From NCBI GenBank assembly GCA_039182715.1, contig JBCDBY010000266.1, positions 1 through 6,574 of the forward strand: DNA of 6,574 nt, in the 5' to 3' direction. Position 1 is the stretch's first letter, and each line of letters starts with the position of its first letter. The translations under genes and the position numbers were made by a program. Shown here piece after piece: positions 1 to 5,842 of the stretch. Source of the stretch: JBCDBY01 sp039182715. GTDB lineage: Bacteria; Planctomycetota; PLA2. The notes beneath the pieces were generated by a model that had not been told where the DNA came from, did no database searches, and saw only the letters and a program-made list of their open reading frames with translations.

Positions 1-41
1 GCCCCCGGCACTCCACCTCCTCCAAGACCCCGGCTCTCTCC

Positions 42-3000
42 ATGTACCTCCCCCTCTGGCTCAAAACCAACTTCTCCTTCCTCGAAGGCGCCAGCCATCC
101 GGCCGAGCTCGTCGATCGCGCGCACGACCTCGGCATCGACACGATGGCGGTGACCGACCGGGACGGCGTGTACGGGCTGGTACGCGCGCACGTGGCGGCG
201 CGCGAACGCGGCGTGCGGCTCATCCTCGGCTCGCAGGTCACCGTGGACGAGTCCGACCGCATCGTGCTGCTCGCCCAGAACCGCGCGGGCTACGCAAACC
301 TCTGCCGGCTGCTCACCAAGGGACGGCTGCGCTGCGCGAAGGGTCAAAGCCGGGTGCACTGGCCCGAGGTCTGCGCGCACGCCGACGGCCTCGTCGCGCT
401 CTGGATGGAGGGCGGCGAGCTCGGCCCGCTCAAGGACGCCTTCGGCGATCGCCTCTACTGGGCCCTCACCCGCCACCACCGCGCCGAGGAGGTACTCGAC
501 GAATCGCGCCGCCGCGCGACCGCCGCGGAGCACGCGCTGCCCGCCGTCGCGGCGCCCGAGGTGCTCTACCACAGCGCCGCGCGCCGCCCCCTGCAGGACG
601 TGCTCACCTGCCTGCGCCACAAGGTGACGCTCGCCACCGCCGGCCAACTTATCCAGCCCAACGCCGAGCACGAGCTGCGCACCCCGTTCGCCTTCCGCGA
701 GCTCTTCGACGACGAGCCCGCCGCCGTCGAGCGCACCCACGAGATCGGCGAACGCTGCCGCTTCGGCCTCGACGAGATCCGCTACCGCTACCCGTCCGAG
801 CGGCTGCCCGACGGCAAGACCTCCGCCGAGTGGCTCGCCGATCTCAGCTGGCAGGGCGCGCGCACGCGCTATCCCGACGGCATTCCCAACGGCGTCCGCG
901 CGCTGCTCCACAAGGAGCTCGCGCTCATCGGCGAGCTCGAATACGACGGCTACTTCCTCACCATGTGGGAGATCGTCCGCTTCTGCCGCGAGCAGGGCAT
1001 CTTGTGCCAGGGGCGCGGCTCGGCCGCCAACAGCGCGGTCTGCTACTGCCTCGGCGTCACCGCCGTCGACCCCGCCCGCATCGACGTGCTCTTCGAGCGC
1101 TTTTTGTCGAAGGAGCGCGACGAGCCGCCCGACATCGATCTCGACATCATGCACGAGCGGCGCGAAGAGGTGATCCAGCACGTCTACGAGAAGTACGGCC
1201 GGACGCACGCCGCGATGGTCGCCAACTTCATCCGCTACCGGCCCCGCTCGGCGCTGCGCGACGTCGGCAAGGCGCTCGGCCTGCAGGAGACCTCGCTCGA
1301 CCGGCTCGCCAAGCTGCACAGCTACTACGACGACCTCGACACCTCGCACCTGCGCCGCGCCGCGCTCGATCCCGACAGCGCCGCCTGCCGCCATCTGGTC
1401 ACGCTCGCCGAGCAGATCCTCGACTTCCCGCGCCATCTCTCCATCCATCCCGGCGGCTTCCTGCTCGGCCACGAGCCGGTCCACGACCTGGTCCCCATCG
1501 AGAACGGCGCCATGGAGGACCGCACCGTCATCCAGTGGGACAAGGACGACGTCGAGGACATCGGGCTCTTCAAGATCGACCTGCTCGGCCTCGGCGCGCT
1601 CACGCAGATCGATCGCGCGTTCACGCTCATCGAGCAGCACCGTGGCGAGTCGATGACCATCGCGGACATTCCCGCGGGCGACGAGGCGACCTACGACATG
1701 ATCTGCCGGGGCGACACGGTCGGCGTCTTCCAGATCGAGAGCCGCGCACAGATGGCGATGCTGCCGCGCCTGCGCCCGCGCGCCTTCTACGACCTCGTCA
1801 TCGAGATCAGCATCGTGCGCCCCGGCCCGATCACCGGCGGCATGGTGCACCCCTACCTGCGCCGCCGCAAGGGCGAGGAGCCGGTGAGCTACCCGCACCC
1901 GTCGCTCGAGCCGGTGCTGAAGAAGACGCTCGGCGTGCCGCTCTTTCAGGAGCAGGTCATGCGCCTCGCCGTCGTCGCCGCCGACTACACGCCGGGCGAA
2001 GCGGACCGACTGCGCCGCGACATGGCCGCCTGGCGGCAGTGCGGCCGCATCGAGCGGCACCACGAGCGCATCGTTTCGCGCATGGTGCAAAAAGGCATCG
2101 CAGAGGAGTTCGCCGAGGCGGTCTTCAACCAGATCCGCGGCTTCGGTGAGTACGGCTTTCCCGAAAGCCACGCGGCGTCATTCGCGCTCATCGCCTACGC
2201 CACCTCCTGGCTCAAGTGCCACTACCTGCCGGAGTTCACCTGCGGCATCCTCAACGCGCAGCCGATGGGCTTCTATTCGCCCGCCACGATCATCGAGGAC
2301 GCCAAGCGGCACGGCCTGCGCTTCCATCCGGTCGACGTGCAGCACAGCGAATGGGACTGCACGCTCGAAGACGGCGCCGTGCGCATGGGCCTGCGCTACA
2401 TCAAGGGGCTCAACACGCGCGAAGCCGACACGATCCGCATGGAGCGCCCCTTCCGCTCACTCGAGGATTTCCGACGCAGCACCGGCCTGCACGCCGACAC
2501 GCGCCGCACGCTCGCCTCCGCCGGTGCGCTCGCCTCGCTGCAGGCCTCGCGCCGCAACGCGCTCTGGGACGCCACCCGCCCACTGGAGAAGACGACGCAG
2601 CATGGACTCCTGGCGATCGGCGAAGCGACGCCGCCGCCCGAGTTCCCGGCGTTGAGCGACGTCGAGCGCGTCACCTGGGACTTCAAGACCGCGCACCACT
2701 CCACCTCCGACCATCCGCTCGGTCCGATGCGCATGCTGCTGCAGGAGCGCGGCCTGCCCGACGCCGCCACCATCCAGCGCGGCACGCACGGAAGGCGCGT
2801 GCGCTACGCCGGTCTTGTCATCTGCCGCCAGCGGCCCGGCACCGCCGGCGGCGTGACCTTCCTCACGCTCGAGGACGAGACCGGCTTCGTCAACGTGGTC
2901 CTCTGGCGGCAGGTCTACGACCGCTACGAAGCGATTGCGAAGACCGAGCCGTTCCTCGGCCTCGACGGCAAGCTGCAGATCGAAGACGGCGTGGTCCACC

Positions 3001-3074
3001 TGATCGGCGACCGCCTGTGGCGCCCGCGCCTCGAGCTGCAGCCGACGACGACAAAAAGCCGCGACTTCCACTAG
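42..3074 (+). CDS. dnaE2: Error-prone DNA polymerase DnaE2 (ImuC), full length
   Basis: C-family DNA polymerase alpha-subunit paralogue used for translesion synthesis and damage-induced mutagenesis. It usually acts with ImuB, which supplies the clamp contact, and ImuA. The 1010 residues are close to the usual family length. The order is a PHP domain (about 1-270, opening NFSFLEGASHP), the polymerase core with GRGSAANS (324-331), and PDIDLDI (363-369) carrying catalytic Asp366 and Asp368. A third Asp follows in KIDLLGL (Asp513). Next come the EYGFPESHAASF motif (from 703), helix-hairpin-helix (about 783-850) and an OB fold (about 921-990). The C-terminus SRDFH is typical of DnaE2. No QADMF-like clamp motif is seen at the equivalent place (HGLLAIGE, 854-861), as expected for DnaE2. 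ATG at 42 is the only start in the visible frame and matches the family N-terminus. No Shine-Dalgarno is visible, so coupling to an upstream gene is plausible. The PHP metal site looks degenerate (Trp6, Gln where His and Glu are usual). Confidence 0.97.
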   Translation: MYLPLWLKTNFSFLEGASHPAELVDRAHDLGIDTMAVTDRDGVYGLVRAHVAARERGVRLILGSQVTVDESDRIVLLAQNRAGYANLCRLLTKGRLRCAKGQSRVHWPEVCAHADGLVALWMEGGELGPLKDAFGDRLYWALTRHHRAEEVLDESRRRATAAEHALPAVAAPEVLYHSAARRPLQDVLTCLRHKVTLATAGQLIQPNAEHELRTPFAFRELFDDEPAAVERTHEIGERCRFGLDEIRYRYPSERLPDGKTSAEWLADLSWQGARTRYPDGIPNGVRALLHKELALIGELEYDGYFLTMWEIVRFCREQGILCQGRGSAANSAVCYCLGVTAVDPARIDVLFERFLSKERDEPPDIDLDIMHERREEVIQHVYEKYGRTHAAMVANFIRYRPRSALRDVGKALGLQETSLDRLAKLHSYYDDLDTSHLRRAALDPDSAACRHLVTLAEQILDFPRHLSIHPGGFLLGHEPVHDLVPIENGAMEDRTVIQWDKDDVEDIGLFKIDLLGLGALTQIDRAFTLIEQHRGESMTIADIPAGDEATYDMICRGDTVGVFQIESRAQMAMLPRLRPRAFYDLVIEISIVRPGPITGGMVHPYLRRRKGEEPVSYPHPSLEPVLKKTLGVPLFQEQVMRLAVVAADYTPGEADRLRRDMAAWRQCGRIERHHERIVSRMVQKGIAEEFAEAVFNQIRGFGEYGFPESHAASFALIAYATSWLKCHYLPEFTCGILNAQPMGFYSPATIIEDAKRHGLRFHPVDVQHSEWDCTLEDGAVRMGLRYIKGLNTREADTIRMERPFRSLEDFRRSTGLHADTRRTLASAGALASLQASRRNALWDATRPLEKTTQHGLLAIGEATPPPEFPALSDVERVTWDFKTAHHSTSDHPLGPMRMLLQERGLPDAATIQRGTHGRRVRYAGLVICRQRPGTAGGVTFLTLEDETGFVNVVLWRQVYDRYEAIAKTEPFLGLDGKLQIEDGVVHLIGDRLWRPRLELQPTTTKSRDFH

Positions 3075-3144
3075 GGACCGCAACGGGTCGTCGTCGACTC
3101 CGGTGCGCCATCCATGCCGGCGATGCAGTCGAAGCGCCGCTCGC

Positions 3145-3927
3145 TCACGCGACCGTCTCGATGCCCAGCTCGATGGCGCGCCGCTGGAGCGCCATCGCCG
3201 TCTCGACCGGGACCGCCTCGCCCGCGACGAAGAGTGGAATCTCCGTCACGAGGCAGAGCGGGTCTCCCCCCAGCGACCGCACGAACTCCATCGAGTTGCG
3301 ATGAAAGCGCGCAGCCGTCTCCGCGTCACCCAACGCCTCGAAGTGCGCGCGCATGGCGTCGGAGCGCGGGGTCGTCCAGAAGCCCGGTCCGATGTACTCG
3401 AACCCCTTCTCCCCGTCGCGGTCGCGGTCGAGCAGCGGGAGTCCCGCGTCGCGGAGCGCATCGGCGTAGGCCGCGCGCAGCTCCCGGGTGCGGTCGACCC
3501 AGGAGCGCTCGATGAGCAGCAGCGCCCCCTCCTGCTCCCCCATGCCGTGCAGGCTCAGGTGCAGATCGAACGGGCCGTGCGCGCGCAGGAAGGCGGAGAC
3601 GGCCTCGTTCTCGGGTCGCATCGCGGGGTACCCGAACTCGACGTCCCGGCCCGGCAACTCGCGCCGGCGATGCGCCCGGTAGGCGTCACGATCGGGGAAG
3701 CGGTCCCACCAGACCGCGTTGCGCGCCGCCCCATCGGGATTGACGTCGGGCACGATCACGCAGGTCCAGCCGTCGGGCGCCGCATCGAAGGCGCGCAGGG
3801 TGCAGGGCCCGACCGGCTCGTCGGCGTGCGCCCCCGCGACCAGGCTCATCCGCCGCGGCCCGTCGCCGAGCACGAGGCCCTCGATCGGGCGTCCTTCCTC
3901 GGAGTGACCGAGCCGCTGCCGCTCCAT
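3145..3927 (-). CDS. M14-family zinc carboxypeptidase-like protein
   Basis: Small predicted metallopeptidase of the carboxypeptidase A (M14) clan, 260 residues from ATG at 3927. Visible family marks are an opening EEGRPIEGLVLG, the zinc motif HxxE in GAHADEP (His34, Glu37), NPDG (63-66), and the third zinc ligand in DLHLSLHG (His123 or His127). The probable catalytic Glu229 lies in VTEIPLF. There is no signal peptide or membrane segment, so it is predicted cytoplasmic. Substrate is unknown; a short peptide or an amidated or cell-wall-derived peptide would fit the family. The alternative start at 3939 adds four residues (MLRS). A longer frame from 4059 would include the lipoprotein's terminator and 3' end and lacks family similarity, so I reject it. 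Neither near start has a Shine-Dalgarno. The intrinsic terminator of the upstream lipoprotein gene sits immediately in front, so how this gene is expressed is unclear. It converges on dnaE2 with 70 bp between stops. Confidence 0.85.
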   Translation of the reverse strand: MERQRLGHSEEGRPIEGLVLGDGPRRMSLVAGAHADEPVGPCTLRAFDAAPDGWTCVIVPDVNPDGAARNAVWWDRFPDRDAYRAHRRRELPGRDVEFGYPAMRPENEAVSAFLRAHGPFDLHLSLHGMGEQEGALLLIERSWVDRTRELRAAYADALRDAGLPLLDRDRDGEKGFEYIGPGFWTTPRSDAMRAHFEALGDAETAARFHRNSMEFVRSLGGDPLCLVTEIPLFVAGEAVPVETAMALQRRAIELGIETVA

Positions 3928-3950
3928 GGATCGCAGCATACGCGCGAAAC

Positions 3951-3986
3951 GAAAAAGGGACGGGGAGGCCGAAGCCTCCCCGTCCC
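3951..3986 (-). terminator. Intrinsic terminator of the lipoprotein gene
   Basis: Read on the minus strand, a perfect 13-bp G+C-rich stem (GGGACGGGGAGGC, 3986-3974) closes on a TTCG loop (3973-3970). The complementary arm is 3969-3957, followed directly by TTTTT (3956-3952). A C(UUCG)G tetraloop is exceptionally stable in RNA. It lies 21 bp past the lipoprotein TAG stop. On the plus strand the same stem lacks a T tract, so it should act in one direction only. Confidence 0.93.
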
Positions 3987-4007
3987 GATCGATCGAAGAA
4001 AACGAAC

Positions 4008-4934
4008 CTAGAGTTCGCTGCCGTTGCCGTTGGACTCCTCGTCGTTGAGGACGTCCCACGTGGTGTTGATGGTGTACTCGGGGGTGCCGTCGCCATCCTC
4101 GTCCACGAGCAGCTGCACGTTGTTCGAGTCGAGCGCGACCACGGTGATCTTGCCGTCGCCGTTCGAGGTCACCTCGAGCTGGCCGGAGCTGGGATCGTCG
4201 TCGTCATTGCCGGCGAAGTCGGTCGTGGTCTTGAAGTAGACCGTCCCGCCGATGCCGGTGCCGCTGAACTGCGCGTCGTAGCTGAACCAGTAGTCGTCCG
4301 TCTGCGTGTTGATGTTGCGGTCCAGCTCGAAGTCCGAGACGGTGCGCTGGATGGCGAAGGGACCGAACTGGGCGAGCGCCGAGTAGCGCGAGCCGGAAAT
4401 GACCGACTTGAGGTTGACGCCGTCGGTGCTGCTGTTCTGCACCGAGAAGCCGCCGTCGACCAGCAGCAGCGCGTTCTCGACCGTGACCGTCAGGCCGTTG
4501 AACAGAAAGCTCACCCGGTAGCTGAACGCGCCCTCGACCGGACCGTTGGTCACTTCCTCGACGAAGAGCGAGAGGCTGCCGTTGAACGTGACTTCCCCGT
4601 CGTCATCCTCCATCGTGCAGTTGTTGAACGAGAAGGTGATCGAGTCGCCCGTCGAAATCTGGTTGAGCGGCGCAACGTCGTTGATGTTCTGCGACATCGT
4701 GCCGGACGTGCAGAGCACCTGCAGCGCCGTCTGGTTCTCGATGACATCGTCGAAGTCCTCGACGAGCTCCGACATGCTTTCGAGCATGTCCGACGTCTCG
4801 ACACCATCCGTTGCGATCCGCTGTGCGTTCGCCTGCGTCAGCGCGAGCCCGTCACCATCACCGCCACCACACGCCACGGCGCACGCCAGAAGCGCGATCG
4901 AGGCGAAGCGGCCAAGAATCTTGATTCGGTTCAC
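4008..4934 (-). CDS. Predicted secreted lipoprotein of unknown function, GTG start
   Basis: A 308-residue protein I cannot assign to a named family. The N-terminus is a type II signal peptide: basic NRIK, hydrophobic 10-21, then Cys22 followed by GGGDGDG. AVA-C22 is the likely lipobox, with LLA-C18 as an alternative. The mature part is very acidic and mostly beta-like, with no further membrane segment. Cys75 and Cys106 could form a disulfide. Near the C-terminus D278-x-D280-x-D282-G-x-x-E286 matches an EF-hand-like calcium loop, followed by a conserved-looking TWDVL and a low-complexity acidic tail. The start is GTG at 4934-4932, supported by AAGGAG six bases upstream. It is probably exported by Sec and lipidated in the envelope. 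The gene ends in a strong intrinsic terminator, so it looks monocistronic. The regulator gene is divergent to it across a 167-bp gap. A role in surface display or calcium-dependent adhesion is only a guess. Confidence 0.85.
   Translation of the reverse strand: MNRIKILGRFASIALLACAVACGGGDGDGLALTQANAQRIATDGVETSDMLESMSELVEDFDDVIENQTALQVLCTSGTMSQNINDVAPLNQISTGDSITFSFNNCTMEDDDGEVTFNGSLSLFVEEVTNGPVEGAFSYRVSFLFNGLTVTVENALLLVDGGFSVQNSSTDGVNLKSVISGSRYSALAQFGPFAIQRTVSDFELDRNINTQTDDYWFSYDAQFSGTGIGGTVYFKTTTDFAGNDDDDPSSGQLEVTSNGDGKITVVALDSNNVQLLVDEDGDGTPEYTINTTWDVLNDEESNGNGSEL
4771..4790. repeat. Perfect 8-bp inverted repeat inside the lipoprotein gene
   Basis: GACATGCT and AGCATGTC flank TTCG on the plus strand, a perfect 8-bp dyad with a 4-nt loop. 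It covers codons for SDMLESMSE (about residues 48-54) near the 5' end of the lipoprotein gene. In the gene's own mRNA the loop reads CGAA. It may be a chance product of the repeated ATG-containing codons, or a weak mRNA hairpin. No T tract follows on either strand. Confidence 0.4.
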
Positions 4935-4940
4935 GAGTTT

Positions 4941-4946
4941 CTCCTT
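4941..4946 (-). promoter_or_regulatory. Shine-Dalgarno of the lipoprotein gene
   Basis: AAGGAG on the minus strand, six bases (AAACTC) before GTG at 4934. This near-perfect site decides the GTG start and makes the signal peptide begin with fMet-Asn-Arg-Ile. Confidence 0.9.
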
Positions 4947-4973
4947 GGATTAGGGCCCGACACGGACCACGCC

Positions 4974-5010
4974 GGGCTTATCGGCCTCCCGCTCGACCGC
5001 GGAGGAGCCC
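4974..5010 (-). other. Possible bulged hairpin in the lipoprotein leader
   Basis: On the minus strand GGGCT CCTCC (5010-5001) can pair with GGAGG (4989-4985) and AGCCC (4978-4974). This gives ten base pairs with an 11-nt loop and a 6-nt bulge (CCGATA) on one side. If transcription starts upstream of 5010 this would be a structured leader 40 to 76 nt before the GTG. CTCCT in its left arm could alternatively pair with the AGGAG of the lipoprotein Shine-Dalgarno. No T tract follows, so it is not an intrinsic terminator. No clear promoter for the lipoprotein gene was found, so transcription of this region is assumed. Confidence 0.3.
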
Positions 5011-5058
5011 GACTTGAGCGAGGCCGTCCCATCCCGATTCGCTGCGCCGGATCGGGAC

Positions 5059-5086
5059 TTGCTTATCTACAGTCCGCATATATGCT
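5059..5086 (+). promoter_or_regulatory. Candidate sigma-70 promoter of the regulator-SPFH operon
   Basis: TTGCTT at 5059-5064 and TATGCT at 5081-5086 are separated by 16 bases and lie in the only A/T-rich patch of the divergent region. Transcription would start near 5093, about 9 nt before the ATG at 5102. That gives a very short or nearly leaderless message, consistent with the absence of a good Shine-Dalgarno there. The element lies almost wholly inside the 38-bp dyad. This is judged by eye, without experimental support. Confidence 0.5.
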
Positions 5087-5099
5087 GGATGCAGATAAG
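5062..5099. promoter_or_regulatory. 38-bp interrupted dyad, probable operator of the NrtR-like regulator
   Basis: Outer arms CTTATCTACA (5062-5071) and TGCAGATAAG (5090-5099) are inverted repeats with one mismatch. Exactly between them is a perfect 10-bp palindrome, GCATATATGC (5076-5085). Both share the centre 5080.5, so the whole is one symmetric site spanning nearly four helical turns. It covers the candidate promoter and ends 2 bp before the start codon of the regulator gene. This position is expected for a dimeric autorepressor. I infer that the NrtR-like protein binds here; the motif was not matched to a known NrtR consensus. Confidence 0.65.
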
Positions 5100-5101
5100 A
5101 C

Positions 5102-5830
5102 ATGGCCGCCCAGCGCAAGAAACCCCTCTCCGAGCAGGAATTCCTCGCCCGCTACGACGCGTCGCAGTTCCCCCACCCGTCGGTGGCGGTCGACGTCGCC
5201 GTGGTCACGGCCTACGACGGCGAGCTCTACGCGCACCTCGTTGCGCGCGACGAGCACCCGCACAAGGGCCGCTGGGCGCTGCCGGGCGGCTTCGTCGGCA
5301 TGGAGGAATCGCTCGACGATGCCGCCACGCGCGTGCTCACGCAGAAGGGCGGCCTGCCGCGCTTCTACCTTGAGCAGCTCTACACCTTCGGCGCACCGAA
5401 ACGCGATCCGCGCACGCGCGTGATCGCCGTGACCTACTACGCGCTGGTCCCCGCGAGCCGCATCCCCGACCTCGACCGGCTCATGCGACTCGACGTGCCG
5501 TGGGAAGGCGAACGGGGCGGCGTGGTCGGCGCGCTCGATGCCGACGACCGGCCGTGCAGGCTCGCCTTCGACCACGCGGACATGCTCGGTCTCGTCGTCC
5601 AGCGGCTGCGCGGCAAGCTCGACTACACCGACGTGGCGTACGAGCTGTTGCCGCCCGCCTTCACGCTGCGCGACCTGCAGGAGGTGCACGAGACCATCCT
5701 CGGTCGCGCGCTCAACAAGGATTCCTTCCGTCGCCGGATGCTGCAGTCCGGACGGATTCAGGCCACGGGCAAGCAGGAGGCGCACGTCGGTCACCGACCG
5801 GCCGCTCTCTACAAGCGAACCCGCACTTAG
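5102..5830 (+). CDS. nrtR: NrtR-type transcriptional regulator (degenerate Nudix domain plus winged helix)
   Basis: Predicted DNA-binding regulator of the Nudix-related NrtR family, which represses NAD-metabolism genes and releases DNA on binding ADP-ribose-type ligands. The 242 residues fit the family. The Nudix fold spans about 25-150, with RWALPGGFV (58-65), a Nudix box at 63-85 and FGAPKRDPRTRVIAVTYYAL (96-115). AFDHADML (155-162) leads into the C-terminal winged helix (about 170-240; LPPAFTLRDLQEVHE, FRRRML, RPAALYKRT). The Nudix box keeps Gly63, Glu69, Arg77 and Gly84. The REUxEE core, however, reads R-V-L-T-Q-K, so all three metal-binding glutamates are gone (Val78, Gln81, Lys82). Hydrolase activity is therefore unlikely and a pure ligand-sensing role is likely. 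ATG at 5102 follows a dyad that is probably its own operator. An SPFH gene begins 12 bp downstream, probably in the same operon. The alternative call would be an inactive ADP-ribose pyrophosphatase, but the C-terminal helix-turn-helix argues against it. Confidence 0.88.
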   Translation: MAAQRKKPLSEQEFLARYDASQFPHPSVAVDVAVVTAYDGELYAHLVARDEHPHKGRWALPGGFVGMEESLDDAATRVLTQKGGLPRFYLEQLYTFGAPKRDPRTRVIAVTYYALVPASRIPDLDRLMRLDVPWEGERGGVVGALDADDRPCRLAFDHADMLGLVVQRLRGKLDYTDVAYELLPPAFTLRDLQEVHETILGRALNKDSFRRRMLQSGRIQATGKQEAHVGHRPAALYKRTRT

Positions 5831-5835
5831 GAGAA
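5828..5835 (+). promoter_or_regulatory. Shine-Dalgarno of the SPFH gene, overlapping the nrtR stop
   Basis: TAGGAGAA contains the nrtR stop codon TAG and a GGAG core, seven bases before ATG at 5843. Ribosomes ending on nrtR would sit on this site, which favours translational coupling of the two genes. Confidence 0.85.
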
Positions 5836-5842
5836 CCACATC

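Noticed and set aside
1..41. Possible 3' end of an upstream imuB
   Set aside because: No stop codon or family-like C-terminus visible in 41 bases; only the usual gene order suggests it.
1..41. LexA (SOS) box ahead of dnaE2
   Set aside because: No palindromic CTG-N10-CAG or GAAC-type site in the available 41 bases; SOS control, if present, would act further upstream.
3075..3144. Bidirectional terminator between dnaE2 and the peptidase
   Set aside because: Only a weak GACC/GGTC pairing and no T tract on either strand.
2216..3304. Plus-strand open frame overlapping the 3' end of dnaE2 in another frame
   Set aside because: Arg/Ala-rich shadow of dnaE2, which is intact to its typical RDFH terminus.
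3103..4011. Plus-strand open frame (302 codons) opposite the peptidase
   Set aside because: No recognisable domain, low-complexity Arg-rich product; the minus strand carries the M14 motifs.
3928..4059. N-terminal extension of the peptidase to ATG 4059
   Set aside because: It would translate through the lipoprotein stop region and its terminator; the extension is Arg/Gln/Ser-rich with no family similarity.
5032..5057. Inverted repeat TCCCGAT / ATCGGGA in the divergent region
   Set aside because: Seven pairs around a 12-nt GC-rich loop, with no nearby promoter element or T tract; expected by chance at this base composition.
5082..5423. Alternative upstream ATG at 5082 in another frame
   Set aside because: It gives a Ser/Arg-rich shadow product; the frame from 5102 encodes the complete NrtR-like protein.
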